Source: Paracoccaceae bacterium (lineage in GTDB: Bacteria; Pseudomonadota; Alphaproteobacteria; Rhodobacterales; Rhodobacteraceae). Taken from it: a DNA stretch of 64,000 nt. Positions 46,879 to 54,825 of the stretch are shown one piece after another. Numbering within the stretch: position 1 is the first letter of the stretch; the number at the start of each line of letters is the position of its first letter. The notes beneath the pieces are model-generated. The model had not been told where the DNA came from. It did not search any database and saw nothing but the letters and a program-made list of their open reading frames with translations. The DNA is taken from assembly GCA_016124615.1 (NCBI GenBank), contig WGNF01000003.1, positions 682,001 through 746,000 of the forward strand, given 5' to 3'. Both the position numbers and the translations under genes were made by a program.

Positions 46879-46884
46879 GCAAGC

Positions 46885-47595
46885 CTAGTCGGCCAGCCCG
46901 ACGCCCAGATAGCGCCCCAGCGTTGCGGCATCGGCGCGCAGCGTCTTGGCGTCGCCCGTATGCACGATCCGCCCGGCTTCGAGGATCACGCCCCGATCGG
47001 CAAATCCCAGCGCCATGCCCGCGTGCTGCTCGACCAGAATCACCGTCGTGCGCCCGTCCCCGGCCAGCCGCTCGAACACGTCCATCAGCATCTCGCAGAT
47101 CACCGGGGCCAGCCCCTCCAGCGGCTCGTCGAGCATCAGCAGCTTCGGCCGCCCCATCAGCGTGCGCGCCACCGACAGCATCTGCTGCTCGCCGCCCGAA
47201 AGCTGGCCGCCGCCGTTCCGCCGCCGCTCTTTCAGGCGCGGGAACAGGTCGTAGGCTTCCTCGATGCTGGCGTCGCCACGCAGGCCGGCGATCAGGTTTT
47301 CCTCGACCGTCAGCGATTTGAAGATGTCGCGGGTCTGCGGCACCAACCCCAGCCCCAGCGCCGCGCGCCGGTGCGGCGCCAGCTTGCCGATCGGCGCGCC
47401 GTTCCAGTTCAGCGCGCCGCCGTGCAGCGTGGTCAGCCCCATGATGGTGGCCAGAAGCGTGGTCTTGCCCACCCCGTTGCGGCCGATCAGCGCCAGCCGT
47501 TCGCCCTGCGCCACGTCAAGACTGATGCCTTGCAGGATCTGCGTCGGCCCGTAACCGGCGCGCAGATCGGTGAGGGACAAAAGCGGCTCAGCCAT
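46885..47595 (-). CDS. livF: Branched-chain-type ABC transporter ATPase LivF
   Basis: A 236-residue ATPase. Walker A is ALIGRNGVGKTTLLATIMG, the signature is LSGGEQQMLSVARTLMG, Walker B is LLMLDEPLEGLAP and the H-loop follows ILVEQH. It starts 8 nt inside the end of livG, so the two ATPases are coupled. In the KHMGF set it forms the ATPase heterodimer with LivG. Adjacent ligM and GntR suggest aromatic acid import rather than leucine. HAAT/Liv systems for aromatics are known in alphaproteobacteria, but the substrate here is inferred. Confidence 0.87.
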   Translation of the reverse strand: MAEPLLSLTDLRAGYGPTQILQGISLDVAQGERLALIGRNGVGKTTLLATIMGLTTLHGGALNWNGAPIGKLAPHRRAALGLGLVPQTRDIFKSLTVEENLIAGLRGDASIEEAYDLFPRLKERRRNGGGQLSGGEQQMLSVARTLMGRPKLLMLDEPLEGLAPVICEMLMDVFERLAGDGRTTVILVEQHAGMALGFADRGVILEAGRIVHTGDAKTLRADAATLGRYLGVGLAD

Positions 47596-48337
47596 GTCCG
47601 GCCCCCAGATAAAGGTCGCGCACACGCGGATCGGCGGCGATTTCGGCGGGTGTGCCTTCGGTCAGGATCGCGCCCGCCACCAGCACGATGATGCGGGCGG
47701 CGACCTTGAAAACCAGCGCCATGTCATGCTCGATGATCAGCACGGCCAGATCCTGCGGCAGCCCGGCGATCGCTTCGGCGATCAGCGGGCTTTCGCTCGA
47801 TGGCACCCCCGCCGCCGGTTCATCCAGGATCAGGATGCGCGGGCGCAAGGCCAGCGTCATCGCCATTTCCACCAGCCGTTGCTGGCCATAGGCCAGCCGC
47901 TGCACCACCCGGTCGCCGACATCGGTCAGGCGGAACTGTTGCAGCAGGCTTTCCACCTCATCTTCCACCCCGCCGTCGCCAGCGGCCCGGCGGAACGGCC
48001 GCGCCGTCAGGCCGCGCCGTTCCAGCAGCGGCAGGCGCAGATTGTCGCGCACCGTCAGGCTGTGGAAAAGCGTGGTGATCTGGAAGGTCTTGGCGATCCC
48101 GGCCTTCACCCGCTGCGCCTCGGACAGGCTGCCGATGTCGCGGCCGTCAAGCTGGATGCTGCCGCTGGTCGGCGCCAGAATACCGGTGATCAGGTTGGTG
48201 AAGGTGGACTTGCCCGCGCCGTTCGGCCCGATCAGCGCCTTGCGATCGCCGGGGCTCAGGTCAAGCGAGATGTCGCGCGCCACGACCAGCCCGCCGAACG
48301 CCTTGTTGAGGCCACGCACCTGAAGACCGGCGGTCAT
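47588..48337 (-). CDS. livG: Branched-chain-type ABC transporter ATPase LivG
   Basis: A 249-residue ATPase. The N-terminus is LQVRGLNKAFGGLVVARDIS, Walker A ALIGPNGAGKSTFTNLITG, signature LAYGQQRLVEMAMTLALRP, Walker B ILILDEPAAGVP and H-loop LAVLIIEHDMALV. The Liv-specific C-terminal segment (AGAILTEGTPAEIAADPRV, then RDLYLGAG) is present. The start overlaps the livM stop by 4 nt. Neighbour order M-G-F is conserved for this transporter family. Part of the import motor with LivF. Confidence 0.88.
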   Translation of the reverse strand: MTAGLQVRGLNKAFGGLVVARDISLDLSPGDRKALIGPNGAGKSTFTNLITGILAPTSGSIQLDGRDIGSLSEAQRVKAGIAKTFQITTLFHSLTVRDNLRLPLLERRGLTARPFRRAAGDGGVEDEVESLLQQFRLTDVGDRVVQRLAYGQQRLVEMAMTLALRPRILILDEPAAGVPSSESPLIAEAIAGLPQDLAVLIIEHDMALVFKVAARIIVLVAGAILTEGTPAEIAADPRVRDLYLGAGHG

Positions 48338-49275
48338 TTGAGCCTCCGCAGCAGGCGTTTCACCTCGTCCGGCAAGCCCAGAAGCCCGCGCGGCACGGCA
48401 TAAACCACGGCCAGCACCAGAAGCCCGATGACGAAGAGCCAGTTGAACGGATCGACGGAGGAAGCGACCTGATGCACCGTCATGAACACGGCGGTGCCGA
48501 TCAGCGCCCCCCACAGCCGCCCGGTGCCGCCCAGGATCAGCATGATCATCGCCTCGGCCGAAAGCTGAAAATCGTAGACGCCAAGGCTGACCAGCGCTGT
48601 CGACTGCGCCGCCATCGCCCCGGCCAGACCGGCCACGGCGCCCGACAGCGTATAGGCGGCGATCAGGCGGCGGGTGACCGGCGTGCCGATGGCGCGCATC
48701 CGGGCCGGGCTGTCGCCGATCCCGCGCAACGCCAGCCCGAAGGGCGAGCCGATGACGATCTTCAGCACGACCACCACCACGAAAAGCACGCAGACCGCGT
48801 AGATATAGCCGGTGCGGCCGACGAAATCGAACTTCCATATCCCCAGCACGCGGCCCATGCGGATGCCGCCCAGCCCGTCGGTGCCGCCGGTGATGGCGCT
48901 GAACTTGTTGGCAATCTCCTGCAACACCTCGGTTACCGCGATGGTCAGCATCAGCAGTGTCAACCCGTGTGCCCGCGTCAGGAACAGGCCGGAAACGAAG
49001 GCGACGACCGCCCCCGCCGCCGCGCCGACCGCCAGCCCGGCCAGCGGATCGTGCCAGACGTGGATGGCGAACAACCCGGCCGCATAGGCGCCAGAGCCGT
49101 ACATCGCCGCCTGCCCCAGCGTCGAGACGCCCGCGACGCCCAGGATCAGGTCGAGCGACAGCACCAGGATCATCGTGATGACGACGCGGGTCAGAAAGGC
49201 GAGGTTGTAGGGAAAGAGGTAGAAGGCCGCGACCGCGACGACCAGCATCACCACGAAGGGAACAAGGCTGCGCAT
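48334..49275 (-). CDS. livM: Branched-chain-type ABC transporter permease LivM
   Basis: A 313-residue permease with about eight to ten hydrophobic segments (FVVMLVVAVAAFYLFPYNLA, VVITMILVLSLDLILGVAGV). The LivM-family ATPase-coupling region is seen in IGDSPARMRAIGTPVTRRLI and the segment ILGGTGRLWGALIGTAVFM is typical. It begins 1 nt after the livH stop and overlaps livG by 4 nt. With LivH it forms the translocation channel. Confidence 0.88.
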   Translation of the reverse strand: MRSLVPFVVMLVVAVAAFYLFPYNLAFLTRVVITMILVLSLDLILGVAGVSTLGQAAMYGSGAYAAGLFAIHVWHDPLAGLAVGAAAGAVVAFVSGLFLTRAHGLTLLMLTIAVTEVLQEIANKFSAITGGTDGLGGIRMGRVLGIWKFDFVGRTGYIYAVCVLFVVVVVLKIVIGSPFGLALRGIGDSPARMRAIGTPVTRRLIAAYTLSGAVAGLAGAMAAQSTALVSLGVYDFQLSAEAMIMLILGGTGRLWGALIGTAVFMTVHQVASSVDPFNWLFVIGLLVLAVVYAVPRGLLGLPDEVKRLLRRLK

Positions 49276-49276
49276 C

Positions 49277-50137
49277 TCAGGCCCGCCCCAGCAGGCCCTG
49301 CGGGCGCAACCCCAGCATGACGATCATCGCGAGGTAGAAGAAGATCGTGCCAACCTCGGGGAACAGATACCGCGCCGCCGTATCAAGGATCCCCAGCGCC
49401 AGCGCCGCCACAAACGACCCGGCCACCGAGCCCATGCCGCCGACCGCGACCACGGTCAGGAACAGGATCATGTAGCGCAACGGGTAATAGGCGTCGATCG
49501 GCAGCAGTTCCGCGCCAAGGATGCCCCCCAGCGCCGCCAGCCCGGCGCCAAGCGCGAAGGTCAGCGAAAAGATGCGGCCGGTATCGATGCCAAGGCAGGC
49601 GGCCGTGCCCGGATGGTCCACCGCCGCGCGCAGCCTGATGCCGAAGCGCGTGCGCTCGATCAGCACGAACAGACCGACGATCACCAGCACCCCGGCGCCC
49701 AGCACGTAAAGCCGGTGCGTGGGCAGCGTGCGAAAGCCCAGATCGACGGCGCCCGACATCACCTTCGGCAGCGGGATCGACAGCAGCGACGAGCCCATCG
49801 CGTAGTTGACACTGGCGATCATCAGGAAGGTGATGCCGATGGTGGCCAGCACCTGCGGCAGCTCGCCCATCTTGTAGATCGGGCGATAGAACACCCGCTC
49901 CATCGGCACCGACAGGATGACGACGGCGATCAGCGCCGCCAGTGCCGCCAGCGGAAACGGCAGACCGGCGGACATCATCGCCCAATGGGTGAAGGCCCCG
50001 CCCAGCATGGCAAAGCCGCCATGCGCAAGATTGACCACCCGCATCAGCCCCATCGTTACCGTCAGGCCGACCGAAATCATGAAAAGGATCATCCCGTAGG
50101 CAACGCCGTCGAGAAGGATCGAGGCCAGCGTCGTCAT
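49277..50137 (-). CDS. livH: Branched-chain-type ABC transporter permease LivH
   Basis: A 286-residue permease. The N-terminus ILLDGVAYGMILFMISVGLT and the segment MGLMRVVNLAHGGFAMLGG are LivH hallmarks. The coupling loop is near TRFGIRLRAAVDHPGTAACL and the C-terminal part contains VAVGGMGSVAGSFVAALALG. It follows livK after a 55-nt gap that holds a hairpin. The gene is full length. Confidence 0.88.
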   Translation of the reverse strand: MTTLASILLDGVAYGMILFMISVGLTVTMGLMRVVNLAHGGFAMLGGAFTHWAMMSAGLPFPLAALAALIAVVILSVPMERVFYRPIYKMGELPQVLATIGITFLMIASVNYAMGSSLLSIPLPKVMSGAVDLGFRTLPTHRLYVLGAGVLVIVGLFVLIERTRFGIRLRAAVDHPGTAACLGIDTGRIFSLTFALGAGLAALGGILGAELLPIDAYYPLRYMILFLTVVAVGGMGSVAGSFVAALALGILDTAARYLFPEVGTIFFYLAMIVMLGLRPQGLLGRA

Positions 50138-50155
50138 GGCGCCCCCAGCGGAAAC

Positions 50156-50177
50156 CCCGGCGCCCTGTGGCGCCGGG
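50156..50177 (-). terminator. Hairpin between livK and livH
   Basis: CCCGGCGCC and GGCGCCGGG form a perfect 9-bp stem around CTGT, 16 nt after the livK stop. Such hairpins often protect or partly terminate the message after a binding-protein gene so that it is made in excess over the permeases. Confidence 0.6.
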
Positions 50178-50192
50178 TCAGGTGATCGCCGA

Positions 50193-51365
50193 TCACTTCG
50201 AGACGAGGCCGAGGTCCGGCACGTCCTTGATCGTCTCGATCTCCTTGTTGATCAGCTGGCCCTTGTCGTCCTTGGCCACCACGCGGATGTACATGTTTTC
50301 CGTGATGTGGTGCGTCTTCGGGTCGATCGAGACCGGTCCGCGCGGGCTTTCCCAGCTTGCGCCCAGCACGGCCTTCAGGCCCGCGTCGCCATCGGTGCCA
50401 CCCGCCGCGATCATGCGGTACAGCGCCTCGGTGCCGTCATAGGCCCCGACCGAGGCGAAGTTGGCCACCGCACCCGGATCGACCTTGGCAAGATCGGCCT
50501 TGAACTGGGTGTTCATCGCCGACTCGTGCGCCACCGAATAGGGGAACGAGGTGTGGATGCCGAGCGCCGCATCGCCAAGGCCCTGCAGCGTCGTTTCTTC
50601 ATCCAGATCGCCGGTGCCGAGGAACTGCACGCCCGCCGCCGAAAGCCCGTTGTCGCTGTAGGATTTCACGAAGGCGAAGGCGGGCGGACCCGCCGGGATG
50701 AAGGTGAACAGCGCATTCGGCGCCGCCGCCTTGATCCGCTGCATGAAGGGCGAGAAGTCCGAGGTGGCGATCGGCATCCGGATCGAGTCGACGATCTTGC
50801 CGCCCTTCGCCTCGAACTCTTTCACGAAGCCCTTCTCGGCGTCGATGCCGGGGCCATAGTCGGTGACCGAGGTCACGACCGTCTTGATCCCCTGCGCGAT
50901 CGCCCAGTCGGCCAGCGGGCCCGCAACCTGCGGCGTGGTAAAGCTGGTGCGCACGAAATAGGGCGACTTCGTCGTGATGATCGAGGTCGCGGCGTTGAAG
51001 ATCACCGTCGGCACCTGCGCCTGATCGACCAGCGGCGCCACGGCCAGCGCGTTCGGGGTGAAGGTGTAACCGGCAAGGTAGTTCACACCGTCCTTGACCA
51101 GCAGCTCCTGCGTCACCGATTTCGCGGTGTCGGGGTTCGGGCCGCCGGTGTCCTTGTAGATGAACTGCACCTCATGATCGCCCGCCTTGGTGCCGTGTTC
51201 GGCCACGTAGACGTCGATCGCGTCCTTGAACTGCTTGCCATACATGGCGAACGGCCCCGAGAACGGCGCCACCACGCCGACCTTGATCGTGTCCGCGCCT
51301 GCCGTGCCAGCCAGCACCAGCGCCACAGCCGCGGCCAGTGCCGGGCCCATCGTCGGTTTCGTCAT
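50193..51365 (-). CDS. livK: Branched-chain-type ABC transporter substrate-binding protein LivK
   Basis: A 390-residue periplasmic protein with a Sec signal (PALAAAVALVLAGTAGADT) and the Peripla_BP_6 fold (IKVGVVAPFSGPFAMYGKQF; QFIYKDTGGPNPDTAKSVTQ; VNYLAGYTFTPNALAVAPLV). It is the first gene of the KHMGF operon. The binding pocket cannot be assigned to a ligand by eye; neighbours point to a methoxylated aromatic. Leucine-family or amide/urea substrates remain possible. Length is typical. Confidence 0.86.
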   Translation of the reverse strand: MTKPTMGPALAAAVALVLAGTAGADTIKVGVVAPFSGPFAMYGKQFKDAIDVYVAEHGTKAGDHEVQFIYKDTGGPNPDTAKSVTQELLVKDGVNYLAGYTFTPNALAVAPLVDQAQVPTVIFNAATSIITTKSPYFVRTSFTTPQVAGPLADWAIAQGIKTVVTSVTDYGPGIDAEKGFVKEFEAKGGKIVDSIRMPIATSDFSPFMQRIKAAAPNALFTFIPAGPPAFAFVKSYSDNGLSAAGVQFLGTGDLDEETTLQGLGDAALGIHTSFPYSVAHESAMNTQFKADLAKVDPGAVANFASVGAYDGTEALYRMIAAGGTDGDAGLKAVLGASWESPRGPVSIDPKTHHITENMYIRVVAKDDKGQLINKEIETIKDVPDLGLVSK

Positions 51366-51507
51366 GTCGTCCTCCCTTGTTCGGCGCCTCTGCCCCGATC
51401 CCTTTGTTGGCTTGAAACCTGTTCCCGCCCGGCGGGCGAAGTCAAATAGATATCGTGTGGCGAGGATAAGCTGAATGCATGCCCCCGGTCCACAATCCGG
51501 CGCAACG

Positions 51508-51960
51508 TCAGAGCGTTGGCGGCATCACGCCCTTGCGGAAGATGACGCAGCCGTAGAACCGCCGCTCGCCGGTCTGGACGATGGCAAAGGCCTTTTTCGC
51601 CTCTTCGTAGAAGGCAAACCGCTCGATCCCGACCATCGGGCTTTGCTGGCCGTCGACGCGGCCGATCACCGCCTGCACCTCGGCCTGCACCGGCGGCACC
51701 TCGGCGGGCGCGCCGACCACCTGCATCCGCATCGCGAAATCCGGCACGAACGTATCCAGCGGCAACAGCGACAGCACCGCCTCGGCGGCCTCGGCCGCGG
51801 TCAGATTCTCCATCCGCAGCAGCCGCCCGAAGGTCGAGGTTTTCGCGGCCGTTTCCGCCGGGAAATTCGTGTCGACGATGGCCAGCGTGTCGCCATGCCC
51901 CATCGCCCTGAGCGCATAGAGCACTTCGGCGTTCAGACGGTGGTCCAGTCCCTTCAGCAT
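51508..51960 (-). CDS. fucU: RbsD/FucU-family sugar mutarotase
   Basis: A 150-residue mutarotase interconverting sugar anomers. The N-terminus is MLKGLDHRLNAEVLYALRAM, followed by GHGDTLAIVDTNFPAETAA, which is the FucU-type core with the catalytic-histidine region. The C-terminus ends RRFYGCVIFRKGVMPPTL as in FucU. The ribosome site AAGGGGGGGAAC precedes the start. It is divergent from the aldo-keto reductase, with a GntR-type palindrome between. Placed with a fucose-type dehydrogenase and lactonase, it probably supplies the correct anomer of L-fucose or a related sugar. Confidence 0.82.
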   Translation of the reverse strand: MLKGLDHRLNAEVLYALRAMGHGDTLAIVDTNFPAETAAKTSTFGRLLRMENLTAAEAAEAVLSLLPLDTFVPDFAMRMQVVGAPAEVPPVQAEVQAVIGRVDGQQSPMVGIERFAFYEEAKKAFAIVQTGERRFYGCVIFRKGVMPPTL

Positions 51961-52132
51961 CGCGCGTTCCCCCCCTTGGCCAGCCGAACCTAGACGGCGG
52001 CGATCAGCCTGTCCACGACCGGGACGGGCGGGAGCCCCCGCGTCTGCGACCGGAATTCGCGCGCCCGCCGCCGGATTCCGCCGCTTTCCTGCAAGCGGGG
52101 CGTGGACGCGGCCGGGCAGACAGGGCATTCAT

Positions 52133-52146
52133 ACTAACATGTCAGT
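52133..52146. promoter_or_regulatory. Candidate GntR site upstream of the sugar dehydrogenase operon
   Basis: ACTAACATGTCAGT is a near-perfect palindrome (one mismatched pair) 16 nt before the aldo-keto reductase start. Its CTAACAT half-site also occurs in the palindrome over the start of the GntR gene at 54.77 kb. Confidence 0.55.
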
Positions 52147-52161
52147 CAGGGAGGGCGCGGG

Positions 52162-53190
52162 ATGGACCAAAAGACACGGCACTGGGACAGGCTTGGCAAC
52201 GGCGGGTTGACCTTTACCGAGCTTGGCTTTGGCGCGGCGCCGCTGGGCAACCTTTACCGCGCGATCACCGATGATGAGGCCGCCGCCGTCCTGACCCGCG
52301 CGTGGGAGGCGGGCGTGCGCTACTTCGACACCGCGCCGCTTTACGGGCTCGGCCTGTCCGAAACCCGGCTGAACCGCTTCCTGCGCGGCAAACCGCGCGA
52401 AGACTATGTGCTTTCAACCAAGATCGGGCGGCTGTTGCGCGCCACCAGCCCCGACAAGCGCGACGGTTTCGGCAAATGGTTCGAGGTGCCCGCCCGCAAC
52501 GAGGTGTTCGACTACGGCTATGACGGCGTGATGCGGTCGCTGGAGTTCTCGCTGGAACGGCTGGGCGTCGACCGGGTCGATATCCTCTATGCCCACGACC
52601 TCGACGTTTTCACGCAAAAGACCCAAGCGGCGCTGGATCGGCGGCTGGCCGAACTGATGGCGGGCGGCTACCGCGCCCTGCTGGAGCTGCGCGATCAGGG
52701 CGTGATCCGGGCCTTTGGCGCTGGCGTGAACGAATGGCAAAGCTGCCAGTGGCTGGCCGAGCGGGGCGATTTCGACCTGTTTCTGCTGGCCGGGCGCTAT
52801 ACGCTGCTGGAACAGGAGGCGTTGGACAGTTTCCTGCCGCTTTGCGTGCAGCGCGGCATCGGCATCGTCGTCGGCGGCCCCTATAACTCAGGCATCCTTG
52901 CCACCGGCCCGCGCCCCGGCGCCTTCTTCAACTACGACCCGGCCCCGCCCGCAATACTTGAGCGCGTCGCGCGGATCGAGGCGGTCTGCGCCCGCCACGG
53001 CGTGCGGATGGTCGAGGCCGCGTTCCAGTTCCCGCTGTGCCATCCGGCGGTGGTCTCGGTCATCCCCGGCGGGCAGGGCACGGCTGAAATGGAGTCGAAC
53101 ATCGCGGCGGCGGCGGCGGTGATTCCGCCCGCGCTCTGGGCCGAGCTGAAGGCCGAAGGGCTGATGCGCGCCGACGCGCCGGTGGGGTGA
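52162..53190 (+). CDS. Aldo/keto reductase, L-fucose/D-threo-aldose 1-dehydrogenase type
   Basis: A 342-residue AKR. The catalytic Asp-Tyr motif is RYFDTAPLYGLGLSE, with the lysine in VLSTKIGRLL and the histidine in DILYAHDLDV. The cofactor segment near SVIPGGQGTAEMESN is at the C-terminus. This AKR branch oxidises L-fucose, D-arabinose or L-galactose at C1 to a lactone. A GGGAGGG ribosome site precedes it. It begins a two-gene unit with the lactonase, 4 nt downstream. Opposite orientation to fucU suggests a shared control region. Confidence 0.85.
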   Translation: MDQKTRHWDRLGNGGLTFTELGFGAAPLGNLYRAITDDEAAAVLTRAWEAGVRYFDTAPLYGLGLSETRLNRFLRGKPREDYVLSTKIGRLLRATSPDKRDGFGKWFEVPARNEVFDYGYDGVMRSLEFSLERLGVDRVDILYAHDLDVFTQKTQAALDRRLAELMAGGYRALLELRDQGVIRAFGAGVNEWQSCQWLAERGDFDLFLLAGRYTLLEQEALDSFLPLCVQRGIGIVVGGPYNSGILATGPRPGAFFNYDPAPPAILERVARIEAVCARHGVRMVEAAFQFPLCHPAVVSVIPGGQGTAEMESNIAAAAAVIPPALWAELKAEGLMRADAPVG

Positions 53191-53194
53191 CGCC

Positions 53195-54028
53195 ATGCAG
53201 ATCGACGCGCATCAGCATTTCTGGAACCCGGCGCGAGGCGACTACGGCTGGATGGCGAAAGACGACCCCGTGCTGAGCCAGACCTACATGCCGCTGGACC
53301 TCGCGCCAGAGATCGCCACGGCGGGGGTGGAGGCGACAGTGCTGGTGCAGGCTGCCGCCAGCGTCGCCGAAACCGAATATATGCTCGGGATCGCCGATGC
53401 GACGCCGTTCGTGGCTGGCGTCGTCGGTTGGATCGACTTTGAAGACCCGTCGCAAGCGGCTGTTCTGAAAAGGCTTTCCCACCACCCGAAGTTCAAGGGC
53501 CTGCGCCCGATGATTCAGGACATCGCCGATGACAACTGGATGCTGCGCGACGATGTGCAATGGGCCTTTCGCGCCGCGGCAGATCTCGGGATCGGCTTCG
53601 ACGCGCTGGGATTTCCGCGCCATCTCAAGAACTTCCTGACCGTTCTTCAGCGTTATCCCGATCTGCGGATGGTGATCGACCATGCGATGAAACCGTCGAT
53701 CCGGACCCATTCGGAACCCGCGTTCACCCATTGGGCCGACGGCATGGCCCGGCTGGCCGAGGCCGGGGCGTTTTGCAAGCTCTCGGGCCTGATCACCGAG
53801 GCCGCGCCGGGCTGGACCGTGGCCGACCTCGCCCCCTACGCCGCCCATGTGCTGGAAGCTTTCGGGCCGGATCGCGTCATGTGGGGGTCCGACTGGCCGG
53901 TCTGCCGGTTGCGCGGCGAATATGGCGCCTGGCGGGATGCGGCGCTGACGCTGACCGAAGGTCTGCCGGTGGTCGAATGCGCGATGGTCTTTGGCGGCAC
54001 GGCGGCGGCGTTCTACCGGCTGGGCTGA
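53195..54028 (+). CDS. Amidohydrolase-family sugar lactonase (L-fuconolactonase-like)
   Basis: A 277-residue amidohydrolase_2 protein. The N-terminal metal-binding HxH is in MQIDAHQHFWNPARGDYGWM, and later DHAMKPSI and MWGSDWPVCR carry the other conserved His and Asp. These are typical of L-fuconolactonases, which open L-fucono-1,5-lactone to L-fuconate. It begins 4 nt after the aldo-keto reductase. It faces the GntR gene, with stops only 5 nt apart. A role on L-rhamnono- or L-galactonolactone is possible. Confidence 0.84.
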   Translation: MQIDAHQHFWNPARGDYGWMAKDDPVLSQTYMPLDLAPEIATAGVEATVLVQAAASVAETEYMLGIADATPFVAGVVGWIDFEDPSQAAVLKRLSHHPKFKGLRPMIQDIADDNWMLRDDVQWAFRAAADLGIGFDALGFPRHLKNFLTVLQRYPDLRMVIDHAMKPSIRTHSEPAFTHWADGMARLAEAGAFCKLSGLITEAAPGWTVADLAPYAAHVLEAFGPDRVMWGSDWPVCRLRGEYGAWRDAALTLTEGLPVVECAMVFGGTAAAFYRLG

Positions 54029-54033
54029 CCCGC

Positions 54034-54768
54034 TCAACTGGGGTCGAACAGTTCCGGCCGCTCCCGCTCCAGCGGCTCAAGCGAGGTGATCAACTGGCGC
54101 AAATGCCGCCGCAACGCCAGCCGCGCGGCTTCGGCGTCGCGCGCCTCCAGCGCCGCCAGCACGGCGCGATGTTCGGCCAGCGTCGCCGCCACCCGGCCCG
54201 GCACCGGCAGGATCAGTTGCCGCGCCCGGTTCACATGGACCCAGGCGGTATCGGCCACGTGCCCCAGCTTGCGATGCCCGGTGAAGGCCAGCATCAGCGC
54301 GTGCATCTCGCCATCCAGCGCGTGAAACCCGGCGAAGTCGCCATCCTGCATCAGCGCCTCCTGCACCCGCAGATTGCGGCGCAGTTGCACCAGCTGATCC
54401 TCGGTGATGCGCGGCGCCAGTTCCTCGACCGCGGCCAGTTCGATCGCCTCGCGCAGAAACGCGCCCTCGCGAATCTCCTGCATCGAAAAGCGGGCGACGA
54501 AGGTTCCGGCCTGTGGCACCACGTCCACCAGCCCCTCGGCCGCCAGCCGGGCGATCGCCTCCGACACCGGCGAACGCGACACCCCCAGCGCCGCACAGAT
54601 CTGCGGCTTGCGCAGAATCTCGCCGGGCCGGTACGCCAGACCGATGATCGCCTCGCGCAGCGACAGGTAGGTTTTCACCGCCAGCGACCCCGCGAAAGCC
54701 TCGATCGGCCGAAGCGGCACGGGCGGTGGAGATTGCGCTTGCGAAGGGTGATCGGGCGGCTGTAACAT
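54034..54768 (-). CDS. GntR-family regulator (FCD type) of the sugar-acid cluster
   Basis: A 244-residue regulator. The winged helix is at about 30-95 (YLSLREAIIGLAYRPGEILR, then KPQICAALGVSRSPVSEAIA). The FCD domain follows, with metal-ligand-like residues in FHALDGEMHALMLAFTGHRK. It is divergent from the UxaA-family dehydratase. Its ATG lies inside a 16-bp palindrome and has no ribosome site, so the message may be leaderless, or a downstream start may be used. Autorepression fits this geometry. It probably regulates both the reductase-lactonase and dehydratase-SDR units, since related half-sites precede both. Confidence 0.85.
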   Translation of the reverse strand: MLQPPDHPSQAQSPPPVPLRPIEAFAGSLAVKTYLSLREAIIGLAYRPGEILRKPQICAALGVSRSPVSEAIARLAAEGLVDVVPQAGTFVARFSMQEIREGAFLREAIELAAVEELAPRITEDQLVQLRRNLRVQEALMQDGDFAGFHALDGEMHALMLAFTGHRKLGHVADTAWVHVNRARQLILPVPGRVAATLAEHRAVLAALEARDAEAARLALRRHLRQLITSLEPLERERPELFDPS

Positions 54769-54779
54769 GCTAGTATGTT
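54764..54779. promoter_or_regulatory. Candidate GntR operator over the GntR/dehydratase divergent start
   Basis: AACATGCTAGTATGTT is an inverted repeat with one mismatched pair in each half. It covers the ATG of the GntR gene and lies 47 nt upstream of the UxaA-family gene start. ATGTTAG/CTAACAT links it to the site before the aldo-keto reductase. Confidence 0.6.
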
Positions 54780-54825
54780 AGTCATGATGCCGGGCGCAGG
54801 TCAAGCGCCGGGCAAAGGGGGCAAG

